A stretch of DNA of 64,000 bases from Bacillota bacterium (GTDB taxonomy: Bacteria > Bacillota > Clostridia > Lachnospirales > Lachnospiraceae): NCBI GenBank assembly GCA_023442465.1, contig JAEZZQ010000043.1:1-64000 (forward strand), written 5' to 3'. The position numbers and the translations under genes were made by a program. This document shows positions 6,870 through 14,859 of this stretch, one piece after another; position 1 is the first letter of the stretch, and each line of letters begins with the position of its first letter. The notes under the pieces are model-generated. The model saw only the letters and a list, made by a program, of their open reading frames with translations. It was not told where the DNA came from and did not search any database.

Positions 6870-8188
6870 GTCTCTTTCGTCTGCTCGAAATATCGGTTTA
6901 CCAGCTCATTGATCTTTTCCCCAACCTCATATTGGCAATCGTCCCCTTCCGTGATTCCTTGCGATTTTCCAAAAAAAATACCACGATTATCATTCTGGTT
7001 CTTTATGCTCTGCTGGTCTGCAGCAGAATACTCGCTCTTAAGGGCCTTTCAGTTGCTGCGTTTATGACCACTCTATGGATCATTTTGTATCTTTGCTTCT
7101 ATATGGTCTGCATACGCGCCCAGCTCACCAAGCTTCTTTTCGTTCTATTGACCGTTTTAAACTACGGAAGCTTTGTAGCAATTATTTACAGCCACTTCGC
7201 CTTCCAGCGGTTTCCTATAGCTATAGCAAGGCCATACTCTTTTTTTTCCACCGGAATTCTTGTTTTGACCTACTCTGTCAGCTATCCCATCCTCTACCGG
7301 ATGGTGGGCCGCAAGCTTAAAGTCCTCATTACATTTCCTGAGAACAACAAGTTCTGGCGGTATTTATGGCTGGTTCCTGCCACCTTCTGCCTGTCCTATT
7401 ATTATAATCTGTATGCCAACGGAGGAATTATCTCTTTTTCTACAAAACTGAACAACGTCCTGTTCGCGGCATTTTTTAATTTAGGAGCACTTTTTGTTAC
7501 CTATCTCGTCATGCATCTGCTGGGAGAAAGCAACGCCAACCTCAGGCTGAAAGCGGAGAACTATCAGCTCAGCATGCAGTCCGTGCAGTATGAGAACTTA
7601 AAAGGACGCATGGAAGATGCCCGCAGGGCAAAACACGATTTGCGACAGATTCTGGCAGTTGTCCAGTCTTATCTAAAGGACGATGACAAGGACGGATTGT
7701 CGGAATACATGCACCGGTACGAGATATCTCTCCCTTCCGCTTCCCCTATTTCTTATTGCGGGGACTACGCGCTCAATGCCCTTATCGTTTACTACGCAGA
7801 CATAGCGGAAGCCAAACACATCCCCTTCGACGCAAAAGTCCAGTATCCTGACAGTCTGGATATCACCGATACCGATGCCGCTGTTTTGTTCGGAAATCTT
7901 CTGGAAAATGCAATAGAAGCGTGTATACGCCAAACCAAAGGGAGACGCTTCATCTCGCTGCGTACGAAAGCAATACAAGGAATGCTGGTCATAACTTTGG
8001 ATAATTCCTATTCGGGATCTATAGAAAGACTCGGAGATGTTTTTCTTTCTTCCAAATCAAAAAGAGAAGGAATCGGAACTTCCTCCATACAAAAAATAGC
8101 AAAAAAATATAACGGAACGGCACAATTTCACTTCGATGATACAAGTTTCCACGCATCGGTTATATTGAACACGCATATACACTATTAA
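6866..8188 (+). CDS. GHKL-type sensor histidine kinase (AgrC/VirS-like)
   Basis: A 440-residue protein. Six or so hydrophobic segments in the first 215 residues form the sensor part, as in AgrC-type peptide receptors. A short helical linker leads to the phospho-acceptor His in ARRAKHDLRQ, then the N-box LFGNLLENAIEAC and the glycine motif EGIGTSSIQKIA of a GHKL ATPase. The start ATG at 6866 overlaps the regulator stop; in-frame sequence further upstream lies inside the regulator gene and was not used. The signal is unknown; a secreted peptide is plausible because this architecture is typical of quorum-sensing kinases. Confidence 0.88.
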   Translation: MSLFRLLEISVYQLIDLFPNLILAIVPFRDSLRFSKKNTTIIILVLYALLVCSRILALKGLSVAAFMTTLWIILYLCFYMVCIRAQLTKLLFVLLTVLNYGSFVAIIYSHFAFQRFPIAIARPYSFFSTGILVLTYSVSYPILYRMVGRKLKVLITFPENNKFWRYLWLVPATFCLSYYYNLYANGGIISFSTKLNNVLFAAFFNLGALFVTYLVMHLLGESNANLRLKAENYQLSMQSVQYENLKGRMEDARRAKHDLRQILAVVQSYLKDDDKDGLSEYMHRYEISLPSASPISYCGDYALNALIVYYADIAEAKHIPFDAKVQYPDSLDITDTDAAVLFGNLLENAIEACIRQTKGRRFISLRTKAIQGMLVITLDNSYSGSIERLGDVFLSSKSKREGIGTSSIQKIAKKYNGTAQFHFDDTSFHASVILNTHIHY

Positions 8189-8293
8189 TGAGACAAAGTT
8201 CTATATGTCTAAGGGAGGATTAAGTTGAAAAATAAAAGCTTTTTTCAACATCCTGATTTATACGTGTGCCAAAGCACACAGATAGGAGTTAAG

Positions 8294-8353
8294 TTGAAAA
8301 ATAAAAGATTTTTCAACATCCTGATTTATACGTGTGCCAAAGCACACAGATAG
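8294..8353 (+). CDS. Possible 19-residue leader peptide (unit 2)
   Basis: TTG start five bases after GGAG. The reading frame encodes (M)KNKRFFNILIYTCAKAHR and ends in TAG, which overlaps the next TAGGAG ribosome site. It could be translated and coupled to the next unit, but the same bases form two hairpins that may be the real feature. Confidence 0.25.
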   Translation: MKNKRFFNILIYTCAKAHR

Positions 8354-8361
8354 GAGTTAGG

Positions 8362-8421
8362 TTGAAAAATAAAAGATTTTTCAACATCCTGATTCATACG
8401 TGTGCCAAAGCACACAGATAG
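8362..8421 (+). CDS. Possible 19-residue leader peptide (unit 3)
   Basis: Same layout as the unit 2 frame, with one amino-acid change (Tyr to His). The TAG overlaps the GGAG that serves the gene at 8430, which would permit coupled re-initiation. Translation is unproven. Confidence 0.25.
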   Translation: MKNKRFFNILIHTCAKAHR

Positions 8422-8429
8422 GAGTTAAA

Positions 8430-9362
8430 ATGAATTATAATTTAAAAAAAGGTGATATTGTTGTCTTCAAAGCGGAGGACGACCCGCTTAGCAAAGCGAT
8501 TGCATGGTTTACCAAGAGCGATGTCTCTCATGCCGCAATGGTTTACTCCGAGGATTCCATCGTAGAGATGGGTGCCGGCGGTATCGGTGTACACGAAATT
8601 GGGATATCGGAGGGCGATGAAGTATATGTGATGCGCTTAAGTCCCGAGCTCGATGCTGCTCCCCTCATCCGCTCGGCCGACGTTTATCTGGATGCGAAGG
8701 TACGCTACGATTTTCCGGCGCTCTTCATTCTCGCCGGACTGCTCATCTTCAAGAAAATATACCCGTCTTCTCCGCTCATAAAAATCACAGACCTTATTTT
8801 GTCCGCCGCCTGCTGTGCACTGGATAAAATAATAAACAGCATCATCTATCAGGACGACACATCCGCCATGGTCTGCTCGCAGCTCGTCTATCAGATTTAT
8901 TATGACTGCGGCGGCGACTACCGAATCCGTATCGAAAACGGCTGTATCTTCAACAGCCAAGCTGCGGATGGCGCTCCGGGCTCCATAAGACTTATAGACC
9001 TGGCAAGGGATAACACCTTTCCACAGCCGGACCTTATTTTGTCCTCTCTCTCATCAAGCATTGCCATATCCGACGGGCTGATGCAAGAGCTTTATGAGTT
9101 GCTCGTCAGCTCCGAGCAAGGCTCGGATACCAGCGTTGCGCACGTCGGCCTGCTGCCGCAGGAGCTGAATAAAACGCTGGCGCTCACAGCAAAATTCATA
9201 GAACTGCTGGAACGCCTTTTAGAACTAACAGGATATAATATGCCGCTGGAAGCCCTGTTCGTCACCCCGGGCGACTTGGTCTATCATGCGGAAAATTTAA
9301 AAAACACGGGAACAGTAAAGCTTACGAGGCTTCATACCTCAAGAGACCTTATCTTCAAATAG
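8430..9362 (+). CDS. Permuted NlpC/P60-like (YiiX/YycO-type) papain-fold protein
   Basis: A 310-residue protein. Residues 1-175 resemble circularly permuted papain-like enzymes of the YiiX/YycO group: GDIVVF at the start, the putative catalytic His in SDVSHAAMVY and the putative catalytic Cys in MVCSQLVYQIYYDCGG. Such proteins act as amidases or thioesterases on peptides or lipids; the substrate is unknown. There is a hydrophobic stretch at about 95-125 and a C-terminal helical region of unknown role. The ATG at 8430 is preceded by AGGAG at five bases; a GTG at 8400 lies inside the leader repeat and is less likely. It follows the kinase gene by about 240 bp of tandem leader repeats. Confidence 0.7.
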   Translation: MNYNLKKGDIVVFKAEDDPLSKAIAWFTKSDVSHAAMVYSEDSIVEMGAGGIGVHEIGISEGDEVYVMRLSPELDAAPLIRSADVYLDAKVRYDFPALFILAGLLIFKKIYPSSPLIKITDLILSAACCALDKIINSIIYQDDTSAMVCSQLVYQIYYDCGGDYRIRIENGCIFNSQAADGAPGSIRLIDLARDNTFPQPDLILSSLSSSIAISDGLMQELYELLVSSEQGSDTSVAHVGLLPQELNKTLALTAKFIELLERLLELTGYNMPLEALFVTPGDLVYHAENLKNTGTVKLTRLHTSRDLIFK

Positions 9363-9367
9363 GCGTA

Positions 9368-9736
9368 TCAGAACACTTCCATCTGCTCCGCCTTTTCAAG
9401 GCTTGCGCGAATGATTTTCTCATTCTCCTCATCCAATTGGGGAATCTTGGAAATCATTCTGCGTATGTCCTTGCCGCACTCCTCCCACTCCTGCTTCTTT
9501 AGCCTGCAGGCTTCATAGTTCAGGCGCAGGAATTCCTCTTTATCCATTTCATCCTTCAAGAACTCTTCATAATATCCTTCTATATTGCAAAATATAGGCC
9601 GGTTCTCATATACTCTGCAAAGCATCGTCTCCATATCCAGATGCCTGCATATTCCGTCGCCGTCATGAAGCTGTGCCGTTATCTCATTCCTATCCAATCC
9701 GATACAGCATAATCCGCATTTGTCACAGTCGAACAT
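9368..9736 (-). CDS. YkgJ-family cysteine cluster protein
   Basis: A 122-residue protein beginning FDCDKCGLCC, followed by GICRHLD, MLCRVYENRPIFC and a late EACRLKK. These are the spaced cysteines of the YkgJ/CxxCxxCC family, a putative Zn- or Fe-S-binding group. No enzymatic role is established. It converges on the NlpC-like gene with only five bases between the stops, and is preceded by an unrelated DUF3021/LytTR operon on the same strand 94 bases upstream. Confidence 0.8.
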   Translation of the reverse strand: MFDCDKCGLCCIGLDRNEITAQLHDGDGICRHLDMETMLCRVYENRPIFCNIEGYYEEFLKDEMDKEEFLRLNYEACRLKKQEWEECGKDIRRMISKIPQLDEENEKIIRASLEKAEQMEVF

Positions 9737-9830
9737 AATCTCATTCCCCTCTTTCGTTTTTCTTAGATTTCTCCAAATTCAGCGTATCATGTCATTTATC
9801 TTAAGTCAACGATTATGCGTTTACTACAAT

Positions 9831-10262
9831 TTATTCCTCCCGTCCGCTATTGATTTCCTGGATGAGCCTATCCTGCCTTTTGGCACTGCGAAACACTGAA
9901 CTGTAATAAATAAAAGCTCCTATCATATACGGAACCGTAAAGCTGATTATGATATCCTTATATCCGCCCTCGCTTACTTCAGAGAAAAAGCTGGAAATGA
10001 ATACGAGCAAAAGTACAAGCCCCATTGCAATGACATATTGAATGATCATCATAGCGACCGGCGACCACTCGTCGAACAGATGATGGATAGAAAGCACCAA
10101 TACAGCTATCGTACACAAAAGAAGCATAGCTATTGAATTGTAATGACTGCCTGAGGCTCTTCCCCGCAGCAAATCAATCATTACATTTACCATGGATAAT
10201 ATCGTATAGCTAATACATATGGCAATCGGTATTTCAACACCTTTTAATATTCTCATCATCAA
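9831..10262 (-). CDS. DUF3021-like four-helix membrane protein (second copy)
   Basis: A 143-residue protein with four hydrophobic segments (about 8-30, 44-62, 73-98 and 106-126) and a charged C-terminal tail (KRQDRLIQEINSGREE). It has the same size and topology as the protein at 2335-2745 and the same position directly after a stand-alone LytTR gene (8-base gap). It probably modulates that LytTR regulator from the membrane. Confidence 0.7.
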   Translation of the reverse strand: MMMRILKGVEIPIAICISYTILSMVNVMIDLLRGRASGSHYNSIAMLLLCTIAVLVLSIHHLFDEWSPVAMMIIQYVIAMGLVLLLVFISSFFSEVSEGGYKDIIISFTVPYMIGAFIYYSSVFRSAKRQDRLIQEINSGREE

Positions 10263-10270
10263 GCTCCTTC

Positions 10271-10723
10271 CTAAATCGATTTCCTGATTTCCTGCAGGTA
10301 ATCTTCAAATGTCCTTTTATACCCTCTGTTGATCTGAAGCCTTTCACCGTTTTTCAAAATAGCGCTGATCCTCATATTGGATTCCGGCTTTATTCTTTTT
10401 ATCTTATAGATATTCACCAGATTAGATTTATTAATGCGGATAAATCCAAAAGGCTTCAATTCTTCCTCCAGTAAGGAAAGCGTCTTTGCCACCTGATAAG
10501 TGCTTTCCTCCGTATAAGCGAAGGTCCTCCGGTCTACGGTATCAAAATAATAAATATCTTCCGTCTCCAGAAGAATTTTCTCCTCCTCCGCCATTCCATA
10601 CAAAACCGGCCTTTCATTTTGGGCAATGGATATGATTTGCTTCACAGCAGGCGTCATTTTCGAATAATAAATATCGATTTTTTCCTCGCCTTCTTTTGCC
10701 CTACGCAGGTTTAAAACAAACAT
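10271..10723 (-). CDS. Stand-alone LytTR DNA-binding domain protein (second copy)
   Basis: A 150-residue protein with a C-terminal LytTR domain: DIYYFDTVDRRTFAYTEES, then GFIRINKSNLVNIYKIK and the INRGYKRTFEDYL end. It is a paralogue of the protein at 1892-2338, including the VDRRTFAYT/IDKRTFVYT block. It follows the alpha/beta hydrolase gene by 34 bases and precedes a DUF3021 gene by 8, so the three probably form one leftward operon. Confidence 0.85.
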   Translation of the reverse strand: MFVLNLRRAKEGEEKIDIYYSKMTPAVKQIISIAQNERPVLYGMAEEEKILLETEDIYYFDTVDRRTFAYTEESTYQVAKTLSLLEEELKPFGFIRINKSNLVNIYKIKRIKPESNMRISAILKNGERLQINRGYKRTFEDYLQEIRKSI

Positions 10724-10757
10724 AAGCCTCCCTCATGCCCCTTTCTCTTAAGCTGCC

Positions 10758-11720
10758 CTATTCTCCCAAAAAAGAAAAAACTGCTTCTTCATATTCCTTC
10801 GGATAATCGATAATGCCTTTTACATGCTCACTATCAAAATAACATATCTTTTTCTCTTCTGCCACTATATTTGCGAACATCTCCTGCGCCTTTTCATCAG
10901 ATACGATCACATCCCGCGACATTTGAAGCATCAGAGTATCGATATGATTCTCCTTCATCTTCTCACATACATCAGCATCATCAAAGCCAAATCCATAAAA
11001 ATTCTTCAAATACCAGTCTCCGCACGCAACTACATAATCCTCAGGTATTCCTTCCGTATCCATCTCTCTCCACACACCGAGAAACATACTCCTCATGCTG
11101 TCAAAGCAGGAATCCAAAATTACAGCATCTACCTTCTCTCCTGCATTCTCCGTTGCTGCATAGAGGGCCACCGTAGCCGCCCCCATCGACTGTCCGTGCA
11201 GCACAACTTTTTGAGATAATAACACGTCTTTTGCATATTGGACTGCCGCCTTCACATCCAGCTTCTCAAAGTATCCAAAGCTTACCTTATCGCTGCGAGA
11301 GTCCCCCGAAGCTCTTTGGTCAATAGCAATCACATTCCATCCATTCCTCAGATAAATCTCTGCAACCGGATACATGCTCACATGATCCCCCCCTGCTCCA
11401 TGTACGAGAATTACCGTATTCTCTCTCTCATCATCTGCAAAAACTGCCATAGGCACCTGATTCCCGTCTTCTGCCGTCGCCACAGCCATTTCCGGTTCAT
11501 ACTGCTCCTTAAATCCGTTCAAATCATATCCCCAGATTTCCAGCTGCTTTACGCTATTGCCCTTCGTATCGTTTCCCTCATTCATATGAAGAAGTCCTTC
11601 CGCCACCTGCTTTCCCACATATATGCTGAATATGACGCAAGCGGCAGTTAGAACTGCCAATATCACTCCTATAATGATTCCTGCTCTTTTCCCCATTCTC
11701 TTTTTCACTTTCATTCCCAT
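10758..11720 (-). CDS. Membrane-anchored alpha/beta hydrolase
   Basis: A 320-residue protein. An N-terminal hydrophobic helix at about 12-33 anchors an extracytoplasmic alpha/beta-hydrolase domain. Visible family features are the oxyanion HGAGGDH, the nucleophile elbow HGQSMGAAT, an acid around MSRDVIVS and the final catalytic His in YFDSEHVKG. The substrate is unknown; similar lipases/esterases annotated YqkD-like occur in Firmicutes. It is the first gene before the LytTR/DUF3021 pair, which suggests that its expression is tied to that sensor. Confidence 0.8.
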   Translation of the reverse strand: MGMKVKKRMGKRAGIIIGVILAVLTAACVIFSIYVGKQVAEGLLHMNEGNDTKGNSVKQLEIWGYDLNGFKEQYEPEMAVATAEDGNQVPMAVFADDERENTVILVHGAGGDHVSMYPVAEIYLRNGWNVIAIDQRASGDSRSDKVSFGYFEKLDVKAAVQYAKDVLLSQKVVLHGQSMGAATVALYAATENAGEKVDAVILDSCFDSMRSMFLGVWREMDTEGIPEDYVVACGDWYLKNFYGFGFDDADVCEKMKENHIDTLMLQMSRDVIVSDEKAQEMFANIVAEEKKICYFDSEHVKGIIDYPKEYEEAVFSFLGE

Positions 11721-11810
11721 GCCCTTTCCTCACACATCAGTTATTTACCCTATACAGTTGCTTTCCATCTCAACCCCGGGCCACTTATCTTATTATATAT
11801 GAGGAGATTA

Positions 11811-11849
11811 AAAAAAAGATGGATTCGTGCATATCCTGCACTCCTCCAT
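11811..11849 (-). terminator. Rho-independent terminator of the GTPase-NYN gene
   Basis: Read leftward: ATGGA-gga-GTGCA-ggata-TGCAC-gaa-TCCAT followed by eight T residues, just after the stop at 11863. It is a bulged stem with a strong U-tract. Confidence 0.8.
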
Positions 11850-11862
11850 GTATAAACTGCAT

Positions 11863-14541
11863 TTACTTCCGGTACAGCCCATCGATTTCTCCCGCCGTAT
11901 CCTCCGGCAGGGAATCAAAAAGATAATTCTTCTCCCTTGGCTGCTTATTCGAATAATCCTCTTTTATTTTCTTATTTGCCGCCTCTATCTCTTCCCTCAG
12001 CTCTCTGGCAGAGAACAGGTCACAGCCCTGTCCCCTGATAATTATCTGCTCCAGCCCATCCGAGGTCGCCACCGTTACCTTGTATTTTCTCCCGTTCTCA
12101 TGGGCGAATTTCTCGATATACATGTCCGCTGTCTCAGCCTCCTTCGTATAGACCACATGGATATTATGATAATCCAATATCTCCGTATCATGCCCTTTTA
12201 CCCGATAAGCGTCGAACACTACAATGAGCTTGCATCGCTTGATTGCCTGATAATTACAAAGAATATCCAGCAGCTTCCCTCTGGCGCCATCGATACTCAC
12301 CATAGCTAATTCCTTAAGATCCTCCCATGCAAATATCACATTATAGCCGTCTACCAGCAAATATTCTTCTTTCGGCTCCGGCTTCTTCCATTCGTAGACC
12401 GCAGGAGACGAAGAAACCGGGGGCTTCCTTTCCCCACGTTCAATGCTTCCGCGATAGCCTCGCCGCACATCATCCTTGCCCTTTTTGTTGGCGTAAAGCG
12501 CCTTCTCCAAGATAGCGTCCACTTCCTCCGTTCCTATCCATCGTTCCTCTTTTTCTGACGATGCTTTCCTTTCGACGCCTTTGCTCTCCGTTTCCTTCTC
12601 CTGACTTGGCAGGCGGCTTTCCACATGCATGTATTCCTTAACCTTATCCCAGCTCACCGTATATCCTGCTCCATGAGCACAGAACACGGAGCCTGTAGGA
12701 TTCTCAATATCCGTCTCCGGGTCATATCCTGCTTTTTCTATTATTTCCTCCGCATTGTGGCAGGGGGCATAGCCCTTTACCGTACAGAATAGCCTTCCAC
12801 AGCCCTTGGTATAGACAGTTACCTCTTTGGAATAGTCCTGCATCGTAATGACAGGAGCATATCCGGTCAAAACTGCACTCTCCCCTTCGGCATGAGGCAC
12901 CCCAAAGGTTCCATACATTTTCTCGATATCCGTCATCGCTCGTCCTACCAGCTTTTCCGGCACTTCCAGACGAAATTCATAATAAGGCTCCAGCAGCACC
13001 GACTGCGCCTCCTTTAACCCCTGGCGCAAGGCCCGGTAGGTAGCCTGCCTGAAATCGCCGCCCTCCGTATGCTTTTGATGTGCCCTTCCTGCAACCAATG
13101 TAATCTTCATATCGGTGATTCCGGCACCGATCAATACTCCCTTATGCTCCTTCTCTTCCAGATGCGTCAATACTAAGCGCTGCCAGTTCCTATCCAATAA
13201 ATCTTCGCTGCAAGATACTCCAAAGCTAAGCCCGCTTCCGGCTTCCGCAGGTTCTAACAGCAAATGGACTTCCGCATAATGCCTTAATGGCTCGAAATGC
13301 CCTACCCCTTCCACACGGTTTGCAATGGTTTCTTTATATACGATATTTCCCGTGCCGAATTCGACTGTTACTCCAAAACGTTCCTTGATCAGGCTTTTTA
13401 AGATTTCGGTCTGTACCTCTCCCATAAGCTTGGCCTGTATTTCCTTTAACGTCTCGTCGAAGGCAATATGAAGTTGAGGGTCCTCTTCCTCCAATTGACG
13501 AAGCTTCGGCAGCATTACCGTCGTATCACAGTCCCCCGGCAAATCAATTCGGTAGGTAAGCACCGGCTCTAACACCGGCTGAGCGGAAGACTCCTCCGCC
13601 CCCAGGCCTTCCCCCGGGCGCGTCTTACTAAGGCCGGTTACCGCACAGATGCAACCCGCCTGCACCTCCTCCGAAGTTCTATACTTTTCACCGGAATAAA
13701 TGCGGATCTGATTAACCTTTTCCTCCCAGATCTCTCCATTCAGATACCCGGAAATCACCTCTCTTGTACGCAGGCTTCCTCCTGTAAGTTTCATAAAGGT
13801 AAGCCGATTGCCCTGCTCGTCCCGGGCAATCTTAAAAACCTTCGCCCCAAAAGTGCCGGAGTACCTTGGTCGATCTGTATAGGTTTCTATTCCCTGCAGA
13901 AATTTCTCTACTCCATCCAGCTTCAGCGCCGAACCAAAATAGCAGGGGAATAAATTCCGCTGTAAAATGAGCCTCCTTATTTCCTCCGTATCCACTCTTC
14001 CCAGTTCCAGGAACTGATTCAGCGCCTTCTCATCGGTCATAGCTACATTCTCATAAAAAGCTTCTGTCTCTTCCTCGAAACAGATACAGCCTTCCTCCAG
14101 ACGGCTCTTAAGCTCCGCAAGAAGCGTTGCCTTATCCGTTCCATTCTGGTCCATCTTATTGATGAATAAAAATGTAGGAATCTGATATTTCTTAAGCAGG
14201 CGCCATAAGGTCTGCGTATGTCCCTGCACGCCGTCTGCTCCGCTTATAACGAGTATCGCATAATCCAGCACTTGTAATGTCCTCTCCATCTCCGCAGAAA
14301 AGTCTACATGCCCCGGCGTATCCAGGAGAGTAAGTTGCATATCCCCAAACGCAAGCACTGCCTGCTTGGAAAATATGGTAATTCCCCGCTCCCGCTCCAA
14401 AGAATAGGTGTCCAAAAATGCATCTTTGTTATCCACCCTTCCCAGCTTTCTGATACCGCCGCTTTCGTATAGCAACGCTTCCGATAAAGTTGTCTTTCCG
14501 GCATCCACATGTGCCAATATTCCAATTACCAATTCCTTCAT
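11863..14541 (-). CDS. Tet(M)-like ribosomal GTPase fused to a YacP/Rae1-type NYN domain
   Basis: An 892-residue protein. Residues 1 to about 640 form a translational GTPase of the ribosomal-protection (Tet M/O/W) class: P-loop AHVDAGKTT, RGIT, DTPGHVD and NKMDQNG, then EF-G-like domains ending in the GAGYTVSW element. A charged low-complexity linker (about 640-725) leads to a C-terminal NYN/PIN-like domain (726-865) with LVDGYNVI, VVFDAY, ETADMYIEK and TSDGLEQ, carrying the acidic residues of YacP. In Bacillus subtilis YacP (Rae1) cuts mRNA in the ribosomal A site. A factor that visits the A site fused to an A-site nuclease is the striking inference. Tetracycline resistance is possible but not implied. 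Confidence 0.85.
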   Translation of the reverse strand: MKELVIGILAHVDAGKTTLSEALLYESGGIRKLGRVDNKDAFLDTYSLERERGITIFSKQAVLAFGDMQLTLLDTPGHVDFSAEMERTLQVLDYAILVISGADGVQGHTQTLWRLLKKYQIPTFLFINKMDQNGTDKATLLAELKSRLEEGCICFEEETEAFYENVAMTDEKALNQFLELGRVDTEEIRRLILQRNLFPCYFGSALKLDGVEKFLQGIETYTDRPRYSGTFGAKVFKIARDEQGNRLTFMKLTGGSLRTREVISGYLNGEIWEEKVNQIRIYSGEKYRTSEEVQAGCICAVTGLSKTRPGEGLGAEESSAQPVLEPVLTYRIDLPGDCDTTVMLPKLRQLEEEDPQLHIAFDETLKEIQAKLMGEVQTEILKSLIKERFGVTVEFGTGNIVYKETIANRVEGVGHFEPLRHYAEVHLLLEPAEAGSGLSFGVSCSEDLLDRNWQRLVLTHLEEKEHKGVLIGAGITDMKITLVAGRAHQKHTEGGDFRQATYRALRQGLKEAQSVLLEPYYEFRLEVPEKLVGRAMTDIEKMYGTFGVPHAEGESAVLTGYAPVITMQDYSKEVTVYTKGCGRLFCTVKGYAPCHNAEEIIEKAGYDPETDIENPTGSVFCAHGAGYTVSWDKVKEYMHVESRLPSQEKETESKGVERKASSEKEERWIGTEEVDAILEKALYANKKGKDDVRRGYRGSIERGERKPPVSSSPAVYEWKKPEPKEEYLLVDGYNVIFAWEDLKELAMVSIDGARGKLLDILCNYQAIKRCKLIVVFDAYRVKGHDTEILDYHNIHVVYTKEAETADMYIEKFAHENGRKYKVTVATSDGLEQIIIRGQGCDLFSARELREEIEAANKKIKEDYSNKQPREKNYLFDSLPEDTAGEIDGLYRK

Positions 14542-14599
14542 TATGTTCTTCCGTTCTTTACTCTATTAAGATATTATTTTCCTGAATAAAGGTGTTCTT

Positions 14600-14634
14600 C
14601 GCACAGCTTTTGTTCCGCACGCGTAGCTGCGCAT
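14600..14634. repeat. Partial copy of structured repeat family B
   Basis: This stretch, cgcacagcttttgttccgc followed by a GCGTAGCTGCGC palindrome-like end, matches 39400-39434 at 33 of 35 bases. Only the right half of the family B element is present here, just upstream of the GTPase gene. Confidence 0.7.
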
Positions 14635-14671
14635 CCATATTTTATGTAACAGGAATACTTTCCTATTACAT

Positions 14672-14717
14672 AAAAAGAACTTATATATCACATAAATAGT
14701 AACATATAAGTTCCTTA
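14672..14717 (-). terminator. Probable terminator downstream of the CofE-like gene
   Basis: Read leftward: GAACTTATAT, a 20-base interval, ATATAAGTTC, then five T residues. A second hairpin (TTATGTAA...TTACATAA, 14642-14672) follows directly. Together they separate the CofE-like gene from the GTPase gene. Confidence 0.65.
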
Positions 14718-14749
14718 TTGTAAAAATTATATCCACTTCATAAATATGT

Positions 14750-14838
14750 GTTACTGTTCACTCCGTTCTCAGTAACGCATGATTTTTACAATGCAAAAGT
14801 TTTGCATTTAAATTTGTTCTGCGAAGCTGAATAGTAAC
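14750..14838. repeat. Shortened 89-bp derivative of the MITE-like element (inverted)
   Basis: It begins GTTACTGTTCACTCCGTTCTC and holds the ATGCAAAA-g-TTTTGCAT hairpin and the GCGAAGC segment, then ends TAGTAAC. Against the full copies it is in reverse orientation and lacks the AGCTTAAC hairpin and the adjoining 60 or so bases, while a GTAAC-like end is kept. This is the form expected of an internal-deletion derivative. Confidence 0.75.
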
Positions 14839-14859
14839 CTATTTCCATCCGCTTATATC

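Larger units (their letters stand above)
8221..8425 (+). repeat. Three tandem 68-69-bp double-hairpin leader units
   Basis: Units at 8221-8289, 8290-8357 and 8358-8425 are nearly identical. Each holds GTTGAAAAAT-aaaag-ATTTTTCAAC (10-bp stem; imperfect in unit 1) and GTGTGC-caaa-GCACAC (6-bp stem), and ends in ATAGGAGT. Each GGAG is followed five or six bases later by TTG (units) or ATG (the downstream gene). Units 2 and 3 each frame a 19-codon reading frame whose TAG overlaps the next GGAG; unit 1 has an extra T and reads on into unit 2. The array leads into the gene at 8430. Confidence 0.85.

Noticed and set aside
8225..8353. AgrD-like autoinducing peptide gene
   Set aside because: The frame has a single Cys and none of the AgrD amphipathic leader or acidic tail, and no AgrB gene is present.
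8400..8429. GTG start giving a ten-residue longer NlpC-like protein
   Set aside because: It lies inside the leader repeat unit; the ATG at 8430 has an AGGAG at ideal distance.
11863..14541. Straight annotation as a tetracycline-resistance gene
   Set aside because: The GTPase class fits, but the NYN fusion and chromosomal context do not establish resistance.
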